Below are positions 17,475 to 24,741 of a stretch of 30,632 bases of DNA, piece after piece. The stretch lies in contig NZ_JAOQJU010000034.1 in the NCBI RefSeq assembly GCF_025567385.1, forward strand, positions 1 to 30,632. Reading direction: 5' to 3'. The first letter of the stretch is position 1. Each line of letters begins with the position of its first letter. The position numbers and the translations under genes were made by a program. A model generated the notes under the pieces. It saw nothing but the letters and a program-made list of their open reading frames with translations. It ran no database searches and had not been told where the DNA came from. The stretch is from Claveliimonas acetigenes. Its GTDB lineage: Bacteria > Bacillota > Clostridia > Lachnospirales > Lachnospiraceae.

Positions 17475-17506
17475 AAAAAAATCAAGAGTCACTAAACTCT
17501 TGATTT
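17475..17506 (-). terminator. Intrinsic terminator of the tRNA transcript
   Basis: An 11-bp perfect stem (17479-17489 with 17496-17506) and a 6-base loop are followed on the minus strand by seven T. It lies 12 bases after the 3' end of tRNA-Pro and upstream of thiT. Confidence 0.9.
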
Positions 17507-17517
17507 ATAAGTAAAAA

Positions 17518-17591
<74 letters not shown>

Positions 17592-17646
17592 TTATATTGA
17601 CCGGACATCTTGGATAACCGCAACACCCGGCGCCCCTGCCAAGGAA

Positions 17647-17718
17647 CTACGGAAAAGGGACTTGAACCCCTACTAACAGAGTCAGAGTCTGCTGTGCTGC
17701 CAATTACACCATTCCGCA
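17647..17718 (-). tRNA. tRNA-Gln (anticodon CTG)
   Basis: The acceptor stem is UGCGGAA/UUCCGUA with discriminator G and one G-U pair. The anticodon stem GCAGA/UCUGU closes the loop CUCUGAC with anticodon CUG. The T-arm contains GGGGUUCAAGUCCC. The CCA end is not encoded. In this organism it would be charged with Glu and amidated by GatCAB, if no GlnRS is present. Confidence 0.94.
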
Positions 17719-17762
17719 TCATTTTGTTTTCGTTCTTCTGTGTTGTCCAGCAAACAAATATT

Positions 17763-17790
17763 ATTATACCAAAAACTTTTCAAAAATCAA
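17763..17790 (-). promoter_or_regulatory. Promoter of the tRNA-Gln/tRNA-Pro unit
   Basis: On the minus strand TTGATT (17785-17790) and a perfect TATAAT (17763-17768) are spaced 16 bp apart, about 45 bases before tRNA-Gln. Confidence 0.8.
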
Positions 17791-17875
17791 CCCCTTTTTT
17801 TGTTTTTTTTGTTTTTGGTTTTTCTCACCAATTTTAAATGCCGAAAAGTGTAAATTTATGGTAAAAAAGCAGAAA

Positions 17876-19201
17876 TTATTTTCTAAAGGTTCGTTTTCTG
17901 TATCCTATAAACAGGAGCATCGTCAATATAAAGGTTATTCCCTCTGCCATAAGCGGACTCCACCAGATACCCGCTCCGCCAAAAAGTGCCGTCAGTGCTG
18001 CCAGGCTGAGAACCAATGCCACAATCGTTCTCGAAAGAGAAATGCAAGTTGCCTCAGCAGGCTTCTCTACTGCCGTAAAATAACCGCCAACGACTACATT
18101 ATAACCGGCAAGCAAAAATGACAGAGCAAAGATACGAAGCACATCGCAGGAATACTTATATAAATCCCCCATATCCGGCGCAATGAACAGCTTCACGATT
18201 CCATTTGCTCCCAGCAGGCATCCACCGGTAAATAGAACAGACGCCACCACTGCTGCCGTAATGCCATAGCGGAAAAGCTTTCTGCATTTATCCATCCGCT
18301 TCTGTCCATAATAATAACTAATCAAAGGCTGATAACCCTGCGCAATCCCTACCATCGTCATGATCGCGATTGAATTCACATAAGAAATAATGGTATAGCT
18401 TACCAGCGCATCTTCATTTAAGAACTTAAGAATCGCCTGGTTAAATAAGAAAATAATCAATCCGGTAGACAATTCTGTAATTCCGGAAGGCAGGCCATTC
18501 TTAAACTCTCGCCAGACAAGCGGTATATCCGGCTTAAATCTGCAGAATTTAATCGTACCCTTCTTTCCGCAAAAATGTACCAGATACAGTGTAATCAAAA
18601 GCACATGGGCAATGCCTGTAGCAAGCGCTGCGCCGCCAATTCCCATATGCCATCTCATTACCATGAAATAATCAAGGATTACATTTACCGCAGAACCAAT
18701 TGTCACAATTGCAGTCGCTCTCTTCGGATATCCATCCGTCTTAATCAATGTTTCGAAAGAATAGGATAGGATAAATAATCCCGAAAACGGTACAATGCTT
18801 CCCAGGTATTCCAGCACGTATTCCATATTCACTTCCGTAGCTCCGAGAAACGCCGCAACGGGCTTAAGATTCAGCATTACCACCACCGTAATCACAACCG
18901 AAAAGATGGTAAGCAGTACAATATTCTGAGTAAAAATCTCATTCGCTTTCCTGCCATCCTTCTCCCCCAGCTTAATCGCTACAACCGTGGATGTTCCTAC
19001 CGCAAATAAAATAGAAACAGCATACAGCGCCATAATATAGGGCATCACGATATTTACAGCGGTCAGCGCCACCTCCGACACACCTCTTGCCACAAATATT
19101 CCGTCTACCATCGTATAAAGCGCAAATACCCACTGGGCAACGATAGACGGTATGATAAATTTCATAAAATCTCTTTTTAAAGAATTTCCTTCCAGCATCA
19201 T
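17876..19201 (-). CDS. MATE-family multidrug/cation efflux transporter
   Basis: This 441-residue, 12-helix membrane protein belongs to the MATE (MOP superfamily, MepA-like) group. It starts LKRDFMKFIIPSIVAQWVFA and has two related halves. The first half includes the VDGIFVARGVSEVALTAVN segment and the second the AIMTMVGIAQGYQPLISYYYG segment. Members expel cationic drugs or metabolites using Na+ or H+ gradients. AAGGAGAGG lies 7 bases before ATG 19201. It is transcribed divergently from a MerR gene with a BmrR-like sensor domain across one shared operator. This makes it the probable target of that regulator. Confidence 0.93.
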   Translation of the reverse strand: MMLEGNSLKRDFMKFIIPSIVAQWVFALYTMVDGIFVARGVSEVALTAVNIVMPYIMALYAVSILFAVGTSTVVAIKLGEKDGRKANEIFTQNIVLLTIFSVVITVVVMLNLKPVAAFLGATEVNMEYVLEYLGSIVPFSGLFILSYSFETLIKTDGYPKRATAIVTIGSAVNVILDYFMVMRWHMGIGGAALATGIAHVLLITLYLVHFCGKKGTIKFCRFKPDIPLVWREFKNGLPSGITELSTGLIIFLFNQAILKFLNEDALVSYTIISYVNSIAIMTMVGIAQGYQPLISYYYGQKRMDKCRKLFRYGITAAVVASVLFTGGCLLGANGIVKLFIAPDMGDLYKYSCDVLRIFALSFLLAGYNVVVGGYFTAVEKPAEATCISLSRTIVALVLSLAALTALFGGAGIWWSPLMAEGITFILTMLLFIGYRKRTFRK

Positions 19202-19224
19202 GACAGAACCTCTCCTTTTCTCTC

Positions 19225-19265
19225 TTGCATTTACAGCATAAACCTTAGTATAATACTAAGGTCAA
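19225..19265. promoter_or_regulatory. Divergent MerR-type promoter/operator for MATE and merR genes
   Basis: A perfect 21-bp palindrome (19242-19262) has 10-base arms ACCTTAGTAT and ATACTAAGGT around one central A. Towards the MATE gene it lies between TTGACC (19260-19265) and TATGCT (19235-19240), spaced 19 bp, the long spacer typical of MerR-activated promoters. Towards the merR gene, TTGCAT (19225-19230) and TATAAT (19249-19254) are 18 bp apart, with the -10 box in the centre of the palindrome. Binding should therefore activate the efflux gene and repress the regulator. Confidence 0.88.
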
Positions 19266-19298
19266 GAGATTACTATTATTTTTATAGGAGGAAGTTTT

Positions 19299-20093
19299 GT
19301 GAAACATTATTACCGAATCGGTGAAATTTCCAGTCTCTACAATATCAGCTCCGATTCTCTTCGTTATTATGAAGAACTGGGAATTTTAAAACCAAAGCGC
19401 GGAGAAAATAATTATCGGATGTACCATATCCATGATATCTGGCGGCTGAATGTCATCCGCGACCTGCGGGAGCTGGGCTTTTCTATGGAACGCATCCGGG
19501 AATACCTGAACAACCGGAGTCTGGCAGGTACGGAAGCGCTTCTTCAGGAAGAGCTGACTGTAATTGAAGAAAAAATGCAGTCTCTGGATGCACTGAAAAC
19601 TAATATAGAAGACCGCCTGGAAACCCTGCGGGATACCAGGAAACAGCCCCTTGGCATCATCGAAAAAAAGGAAATTCCCGAACGTCATTGCTATACCATC
19701 CATTCCGGTTATAAGCTCGACACGGAGATGGACATATTAATCAAACAATTACTGAATAAGAATCCGGACAAACTCTACATCATCGGCAATAACCGTATTG
19801 GTTCCGTCATCCCTCTTGAAAGCGCTATAGCCGGACACTTCAGACATTACACAGACGTCTTTATCATAGACAAAGATGGGGATGAAACCATCCCCGGCGG
19901 AGCCTACCTTACCGTAAGCTATCAGGGCGACTGTGCCCAGAACGCAGACTATATCCCACGGATGTTGAATTACGCCCGGGAACAAGGACTTTCCCCGGAA
20001 GGACCTTTTCTGGAACTTCTATGGGCAGATATCCACCAGAGTGAAAAAGAGCAAGAACATATTACAGAATTACAAATAAGGTGCGGGGAATAA
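19299..20093 (+). CDS. MerR-family regulator with GyrI-like effector-binding domain (BmrR-like)
   Basis: The protein has 264 residues. The N-terminal winged helix (RIGEISSLYNISSDSLRYYEELGILKPKR split over about 30 residues) and the second wing are followed by a coiled coil of about 80-118. A GyrI-like/BmrR effector domain with the PGGAYLTVSYQGD segment makes up the rest. This class binds bulky cationic drugs and untwists the promoter DNA. GTG 19299 is the start, with GGAGG 8 bases upstream. It is divergent from the MATE gene. The last five codons overlap one arm of its terminator. Confidence 0.92.
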   Translation: MKHYYRIGEISSLYNISSDSLRYYEELGILKPKRGENNYRMYHIHDIWRLNVIRDLRELGFSMERIREYLNNRSLAGTEALLQEELTVIEEKMQSLDALKTNIEDRLETLRDTRKQPLGIIEKKEIPERHCYTIHSGYKLDTEMDILIKQLLNKNPDKLYIIGNNRIGSVIPLESAIAGHFRHYTDVFIIDKDGDETIPGGAYLTVSYQGDCAQNADYIPRMLNYAREQGLSPEGPFLELLWADIHQSEKEQEHITELQIRCGE

Positions 20094-20108
20094 TCCCCGC
20101 ACCTTATT
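20075..20108. terminator. Bidirectional terminator overlapping the merR stop
   Basis: Arms of 15 bases (20075-20089 and 20094-20108), including GGTGCGGGGA and its complement, close an ATAA loop. The merR stop codon TAA (20091-20093) is in the loop. It lies between converging genes and probably terminates both merR and the CAP-SLH gene. Confidence 0.85.
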
Positions 20109-20155
20109 CCAAACAGACGGCTTCTGGCCTCAAGCCGCTTTACCTAATGTCTTGT

Positions 20156-21556
20156 TTAATACTTCCGCAGAAATCTTGTGATAATCGTCGCACATTCCGC
20201 ACGATTTGCATTTCCCTGCGGGTCAATTCTTGTTTCATTATCCTTTCCGGTAATGATTCCGGTTCCGACTGCCCACTGCATCGCTTCCCGGGCAAAGGAA
20301 CTTACACTGGAAGCATCTGCAAATTTGCTGAAATCAGCTTTTTCGCTGACATCATATCCCAAACCTTGTGCATAGCGGTACATCATAACCGCCATCTGCT
20401 CACGGGTAATATTGTCAGCAGGTCCAAAAAGCCCCGTATTAGAATAACCGGTTACAACACCAACATCACTTGCCCAGAGTATTGCATTCGTATACCACTG
20501 TTCATTCGCCACATCCGGGAATTTTGGCGTATATGTTACTGCCGGTTCACCGCTCATCCGATAAAGAATCACTGCAAACTGTGCTCGTACCAGAGGATCT
20601 GCCGGGCCAAAGACTGTAGGCTTCAATCCCGTCATGATATTGTTATAATAAACATTCGCCACATAGTCGAAATACCAGTCCGTATCATTTACATCTGTAA
20701 ATGGCATAGGTTCGCAGACATAGATAGGGAATGTAGTTGTTTTCCCTCCGTAAGTAACCGTTACTGTCTGCTCTTCATTCAATTTTGATTCATCATAAGC
20801 GCTGCACATCTCACTGATAACCGGCATATAAGAGGTTCCATGTTTGCATTCTACCTTCAATACCAGTCCCAGATCATCTATATCTTCTCCTCGCTCCAAC
20901 AGGTAAGTATACGCATTCTCTTCCTCAATGGATATACTGGTTGGCGTACAGCTTCCAATAAACATCTGAACCCAATAATTATAATAGTGATTCGGATCAT
21001 TTTCATTATAACCATACCCTACCGCAAGATGATTATAATCCGTATCCAGCATGTTCGCACGGTGTCCCTCACTGTTCCACCAGCCGTCTAATACTTCAGC
21101 CGCATCAGCATAACCTGCTGCGATATTCTCTCCGCCAACATCATAGGAAGCTCCCGCTTCTGTTAAAGCCGTAAAACAGTCGTTCCCATTTGGTCTGGTG
21201 TGATCAAAGAAAGTCTGTATCTCCTGTGCCCTGACATCCGCCGCCTTCTGCATCTTGTCCGTAACAGACAAAGGCTGAAGACCATTTATCATACGAATCT
21301 TATTCGTACCATACAGGACTGCCCACTCTTCAATACTGCATCCTACAGAAGACAAATCGGCAGTCTCAAAGACTTCCTCCATATCTTCTGCCGCAAATTC
21401 AGGCATCACTGCATCTTCTGCCACCTGAATTCCTTCCTCCGTCTGTCCCTTCCAAGAAGCAGCGTCTCCTATCACCGCTGCCTCCTTAGCACTCACTGGC
21501 ATCGCCATCATGCTAAACGCCAAAACTGCCGCCAAAATCCTGGTTCTTTTTTTCAT
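20156..21556 (-). CDS. Secreted CAP-domain protein with three SLH repeats
   Basis: A 466-residue surface protein. A signal peptide (about 1-23, ending MPVSA) precedes a CAP/SCP domain (about 70-200). The CAP site residues are His in DHTRPNG, Glu in GENIAAGY and His in NSEGHRANML. An Ig-like segment (about 215-285, KVECKHGTSYMPV) follows. Three SLH repeats (about 288-466) carry the usual F-x-D-V...W-Y, T-R-E-Q and anchor the protein to cell wall polymers. AAGGAGG lies before ATG 21556. It starts 15 bases after the preceding gene, of which its CAP, Ig-like and SLH parts are close copies. CAP proteins of bacteria are poorly understood; lipid binding or host interaction are possible roles. Confidence 0.92.
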   Translation of the reverse strand: MKKRTRILAAVLAFSMMAMPVSAKEAAVIGDAASWKGQTEEGIQVAEDAVMPEFAAEDMEEVFETADLSSVGCSIEEWAVLYGTNKIRMINGLQPLSVTDKMQKAADVRAQEIQTFFDHTRPNGNDCFTALTEAGASYDVGGENIAAGYADAAEVLDGWWNSEGHRANMLDTDYNHLAVGYGYNENDPNHYYNYWVQMFIGSCTPTSISIEEENAYTYLLERGEDIDDLGLVLKVECKHGTSYMPVISEMCSAYDESKLNEEQTVTVTYGGKTTTFPIYVCEPMPFTDVNDTDWYFDYVANVYYNNIMTGLKPTVFGPADPLVRAQFAVILYRMSGEPAVTYTPKFPDVANEQWYTNAILWASDVGVVTGYSNTGLFGPADNITREQMAVMMYRYAQGLGYDVSEKADFSKFADASSVSSFAREAMQWAVGTGIITGKDNETRIDPQGNANRAECATIITRFLRKY

Positions 21557-21571
21557 ACTCTTTACCTCCTT

Positions 21572-23590
21572 TTACTTCTCATATGCTTCATTAAACCGCA
21601 TAATGATCGTCGCGCACTCTGCACGGCTTGCATTTCCCTGCGGATCAAGCCTTGTTCCATTATCCTTTCCGGTAATGATTTTCATTCCGACTGCCCACTG
21701 CATCGCATCTTCTGCAAATGAGCTCACACCGGAAGCATCTGCAAATTCACTAAAATCTGCTTTCTTACTGATATCATAGCCTTTATATCTTGCATATCGG
21801 TACATCATAACCGCCATCTGCTCCCGGGTAATTTTATCAGCCGGGCCAAAAAGTCCCGTATCGGAATACCCGGTGACAACCTCTATACTGTTTGCCCAGA
21901 GAATCGCATCTGTGTACCATACACCTTCTCCCACATCCGGGAATTTAGCTGTATAAGCAACTGCAGGCTCTCCGTTTAGCCGGTGAAGAATAATCGCAAA
22001 CTGCGCACGCACAAGCGTCTGCGCCGGGCCGAATGTCTCCGTATTCAGTCCCTTCATCAGATCATGCTGATATACATAGCTTACATATTCATAATACCAA
22101 TCCCCGGAAGCCACATCCTTGAATGGAAGCTCCTGTGTCGGCGTCGGATCTGGTGTTGGCGTCGGATCCGGCGTTGGGTCTGGATCCGGTGTTGGTGTCG
22201 GATCTGGCGTTGGGTCTGGATCCGGCGTTGGGTCTGGATCCGGTGTTGGTGTCGGATCTGGCGTTGGGTCTGGATCCGGCGTTGGGTCTGGATCCGGCGT
22301 TGGGTCTGGATCCGGTGTTGGGTCTGGATCCGGCGGAGTTTCTTTCTCTGTCACCGTCACCCTGAACGCAGCTGTTTTTCCTCCGTAAGTAACCGTTACT
22401 ATCTGCTCTTCATTCAACTTTGATTCATCATAAGCGCTGCACATCTCACTGATAACCGGCATATAAGAAGTTCCGTGCTTGCACCCTACCTTCAATACCA
22501 GCCCCAGATCATCTATATCCTCTCCCTGCTCTAACAGATAAGTATGCGGATTCTCTTCTTCAATGGATATACTGGTTGGCGTGCAGCTTCCAATAAACAT
22601 CTGAACCCAATAATTATGTAAGAGGCTCGCATCATTTTCTTTATATCCATGTCCCACTGCGAGATGATTGAAGCTCGTCTCCAGCATATTCTCGCGATGT
22701 CCCTCACTGTTCCACCAGCCGTCTAACACAGCTGCTGCATCAGAATAACCCGCTGCGATATTCTCTCCGGCAGCATCATAGGAAGCTCCCGCTTCTGTTA
22801 AAGCTGTAAAACAACTGCTTCCATTTGGTCTGGTGTGAGCAAAGAGATTCTGCAACTCCTGTACCCTGACATCCGCCGCCTTCTGCATCTTATCCGTAAC
22901 AGACAATGGTTGAAGACCTTTTATCATACGAATCTTATTTGTACCATACAGGACTGTCCACTCCTCAACACTACATCCCACACAGGACAAATCGACAGTT
23001 TCAAATGTTGGTATCGGATCCAGTGTTGGCATCGGTCCTGGATCCGGCGTCGGATCCGGCGAAGTCTCCTTCTTCGTCACGGTCACTTCGCAGGATGCGC
23101 TCTTCCCATTGCTTGTTGTTACCGTTACCGTCGTACTTCCCGGCGCCACTGCCGTCACTTTGCCGTTAGCGTCCACAGTTGCTACCGCCGTATTTCCCGA
23201 CTTCCACTCTACCTCTGTCTCGACTCCATCCGGCGTCAGAGAATAGGTAAGAGCTTCACTGCTTCCCTCTTCCAAAATAAGTGACGTCTTATTTAACGCA
23301 ATATCATCCGGCTCTATAATTTCATAAAGCTCTGTGGACAAAATCTCCCCGGCTGCCTGATTAGGATTCTGCTTGATAACATACTCAATCTGATGTCCTT
23401 TTCTTCTGATTCCATAAAGATACCCTTTTGCCAGAACATCTTCATCCGGTTTGTACACCAAGCTGTCTCCCTGCCCGTCAAGAGATATCTTTCTTATTTC
23501 TGCAGATGTATTGTAATAAAGCGCATCATCATAGAAAAACAATCCCGAATATGCACTCATCCAATAAGAATATGCACCCCCCCCAGACAT
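21572..23590 (-). CDS. Big_2-CAP-SLH part of a frameshifted surface protein (downstream half)
   Basis: This 672-codon frame lacks a signal peptide and a good ribosome binding site, and its first ATG lies in the overlap with the upstream frame. It is best read as the second half of the transglutaminase-like gene, split at the G8 run 23577-23584. Domains in order: the remainder of a beta-rich segment (GLFFYDDALYYNTSAEIRKI), a Big_2 domain (about 90-175), and a short P/D/T linker. Then come a CAP domain (about 205-345, FAHTRPNG, GENIAAGY, SEGHRENML), an Ig-like segment, a long DPDPTP linker (about 405-480), and three SLH repeats. Alone it could not be exported. It is followed after 15 bases by the CAP-SLH paralogue. 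Confidence 0.85.
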   Translation of the reverse strand: MSGGGAYSYWMSAYSGLFFYDDALYYNTSAEIRKISLDGQGDSLVYKPDEDVLAKGYLYGIRRKGHQIEYVIKQNPNQAAGEILSTELYEIIEPDDIALNKTSLILEEGSSEALTYSLTPDGVETEVEWKSGNTAVATVDANGKVTAVAPGSTTVTVTTSNGKSASCEVTVTKKETSPDPTPDPGPMPTLDPIPTFETVDLSCVGCSVEEWTVLYGTNKIRMIKGLQPLSVTDKMQKAADVRVQELQNLFAHTRPNGSSCFTALTEAGASYDAAGENIAAGYSDAAAVLDGWWNSEGHRENMLETSFNHLAVGHGYKENDASLLHNYWVQMFIGSCTPTSISIEEENPHTYLLEQGEDIDDLGLVLKVGCKHGTSYMPVISEMCSAYDESKLNEEQIVTVTYGGKTAAFRVTVTEKETPPDPDPTPDPDPTPDPDPTPDPDPTPDPTPTPDPDPTPDPDPTPDPTPTPDPDPTPDPTPTPDPTPTQELPFKDVASGDWYYEYVSYVYQHDLMKGLNTETFGPAQTLVRAQFAIILHRLNGEPAVAYTAKFPDVGEGVWYTDAILWANSIEVVTGYSDTGLFGPADKITREQMAVMMYRYARYKGYDISKKADFSEFADASGVSSFAEDAMQWAVGMKIITGKDNGTRLDPQGNASRAECATIIMRFNEAYEK
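22137..22334 (-). repeat. 18-bp minisatellite encoding a (DPDPTP)n / (PDPTPT) linker
   Basis: About 200 bp are made of 18-bp units (plus-strand form GGCGTTGGGTCTGGATCC) mixed with 12-bp variants. They encode alternating Asp-Pro, Thr-Pro residues between the Ig-like segment and the first SLH repeat. All units are multiples of three, so changes in copy number would lengthen or shorten the spacer without changing frame. Confidence 0.9.
22375..23005 (-). repeat. Direct repeat copy of the CAP/Ig region (partner at about 20738-21370)
   Basis: About 630 bp encoding CAP and Ig-like segments are nearly the same as in the next gene (about 20738-21370). By eye, roughly nine bases in ten agree, with long identical blocks. 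The copies are in direct orientation about 1.6 kb apart. The SLH-coding ends of the two genes are also alike. They look like a recent tandem duplication. Confidence 0.85.
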
Positions 23591-24647
23591 ACCATCTTCC
23601 CAGATTTTTCAATTCGCTTTCTGTCTCGTCTTCCAAATCCCGCTTATAAAGAGAGTGGTCTTTTATATAGTAAGCATTCTCATCCTGTAAAATAATCGGC
23701 GAATCCACCTCAGTCCAATATGCATCGTCATATTTGGTACTATCGCATACCAGATTTGTCAAATCCCAGTCATGATGCTCTGTTTCTTTTATCGCCGCGT
23801 CACTGAGCAGGAAATTAGAATGGCCTACCTGCCCGAATCTGTCTCTTACCGGATCGTCCCAGGTTACATCTACATGATAATAAGAACCGTCAATCTCAAT
23901 AATATTCCATGCATGACCCATAGCATTGCTGCTTGTCACATAACACTCAATCCCCAGTTTCTCCATAATATACATATATCCATATGCATATGCCTGGCAA
24001 ACCCCGGTTCGATTCATAAACAGCCCGCCGCTTCGGTAAGAATCATCCGGCACCGTACCGTTCAGGTAATTATCATAATCATATTCGTATGTGTATACAA
24101 AATAGTCATGAATCGTAAGTGCCTTTTCTTCTTCCGTCATATCGTCAGACACCAGTGCTACAATTTCATCTACTTTCTTCTCAACCTCACGGAAATATGC
24201 TTTTGTTTCCTCCACCGACATAGCATTTTCCATTTTAATATTGGTATAACAATTAGTGTTTAGACTGTAATAAGGCATAAAATCAATCCCATTACTAAGA
24301 TAAGGGGAAAAATACAACAAACTATACAAATCGTACTTTTCCGGGCTGATTCCCATATCTGTTATATTCAGCTCTGTCTTTCCTTCCAGCAGCGCCTCCT
24401 TCATCCTTGCTTCCAAAAGAACCAGAAGTTCTGCCTCGTCATATTCTTCCAGTGTTTCCAATTCATCTGCCGGTTCTGCAGCATTTGGATCCGGCAAAAT
24501 CTCCGGTTCTTCCGCCAGCCCCCGCGGCAGAATTCTTTCAGCTTCTGCCACTGTTTCCCGTGCCTGAACCGGCACCGGAAAAGCAACTGCCAACGTCAAG
24601 AGTAATGCTAACATTCCCGCAAGACTTCTCTTCACCTTTCTCTTCAT
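23529..24647 (-). CDS. Secreted transglutaminase-like protein (upstream half of a frameshifted gene)
   Basis: A signal peptide (about 1-28, ending PVPVQA) is followed by an acidic, Glu-rich stretch and a transglutaminase-core domain. Its papain-like triad is Cys217 in RTGVCQAYAYG, His245 in AMGHAWN and Asp260 in YYHVDVTWDDP. The region after it (YYIKDHSLYKRDLEDETES) looks like the start of a beta-propeller-type repeat that breaks off at the G8 run. The last 18 residues (WGGCIFLLDECIFGIVFL) are out of frame. ATG 24647 is chosen because AAGGAGG lies 7 bases upstream. As read, the product is 372 residues with no wall anchor. With one G fewer in the run the gene would encode about 1,024 residues. 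Confidence 0.88.
   Translation of the reverse strand: MKRKVKRSLAGMLALLLTLAVAFPVPVQARETVAEAERILPRGLAEEPEILPDPNAAEPADELETLEEYDEAELLVLLEARMKEALLEGKTELNITDMGISPEKYDLYSLLYFSPYLSNGIDFMPYYSLNTNCYTNIKMENAMSVEETKAYFREVEKKVDEIVALVSDDMTEEEKALTIHDYFVYTYEYDYDNYLNGTVPDDSYRSGGLFMNRTGVCQAYAYGYMYIMEKLGIECYVTSSNAMGHAWNIIEIDGSYYHVDVTWDDPVRDRFGQVGHSNFLLSDAAIKETEHHDWDLTNLVCDSTKYDDAYWTEVDSPIILQDENAYYIKDHSLYKRDLEDETESELKNLGRWYVWGGCIFLLDECIFGIVFL
23577..23584 (-). repeat. G8 homopolymer (coding strand) at the frame break
   Basis: Eight consecutive C on the plus strand (G in the gene) lie where the transglutaminase frame must shift to enter the Big_2-CAP-SLH frame. A run of 7 or 10 Gs would join the two frames. The run of 8 leads to a stop at 23529. 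Confidence 0.95.
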
Positions 24648-24683
24648 AACCAATCCTCCTTTTCCATGGACTCATTATACTAT

Positions 24684-24730
24684 AAAAAGTGGCCGCTGTG
24701 TCAGTTAATTCTGCACATCAGCCACTTTTT
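24684..24730 (-). terminator. Terminator after dapL
   Basis: On the minus strand AAAAAGTGGC (24721-24730) pairs with GCCACTTTTT (24684-24693) around a 27-base loop that can form further pairs. The T-run in the second arm gives a terminator shape. It lies 12 bases after the dapL stop and just before the transglutaminase gene, which has a TATAAT box at 24674-24679. Confidence 0.75.
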
Positions 24731-24741
24731 TATAAATTTCT

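Noticed and set aside
22137..22334. CRISPR-like array
   Set aside because: Units are contiguous and in frame, without unique spacers; this is a coding tandem repeat.
22119..22388. Plus-strand GSGVG-rich and LGLDP-rich reading frames
   Set aside because: They are antisense products of the 18-bp minisatellite and have no start signals.
23529..23590. ATG at 23588-23590 as an independent start for the Big_2-CAP-SLH protein
   Set aside because: There is no signal peptide for a wall-anchored protein and only a weak GGGAAG upstream. The coding similarity continues before this ATG in the other frame, so it is an internal codon of one split gene.
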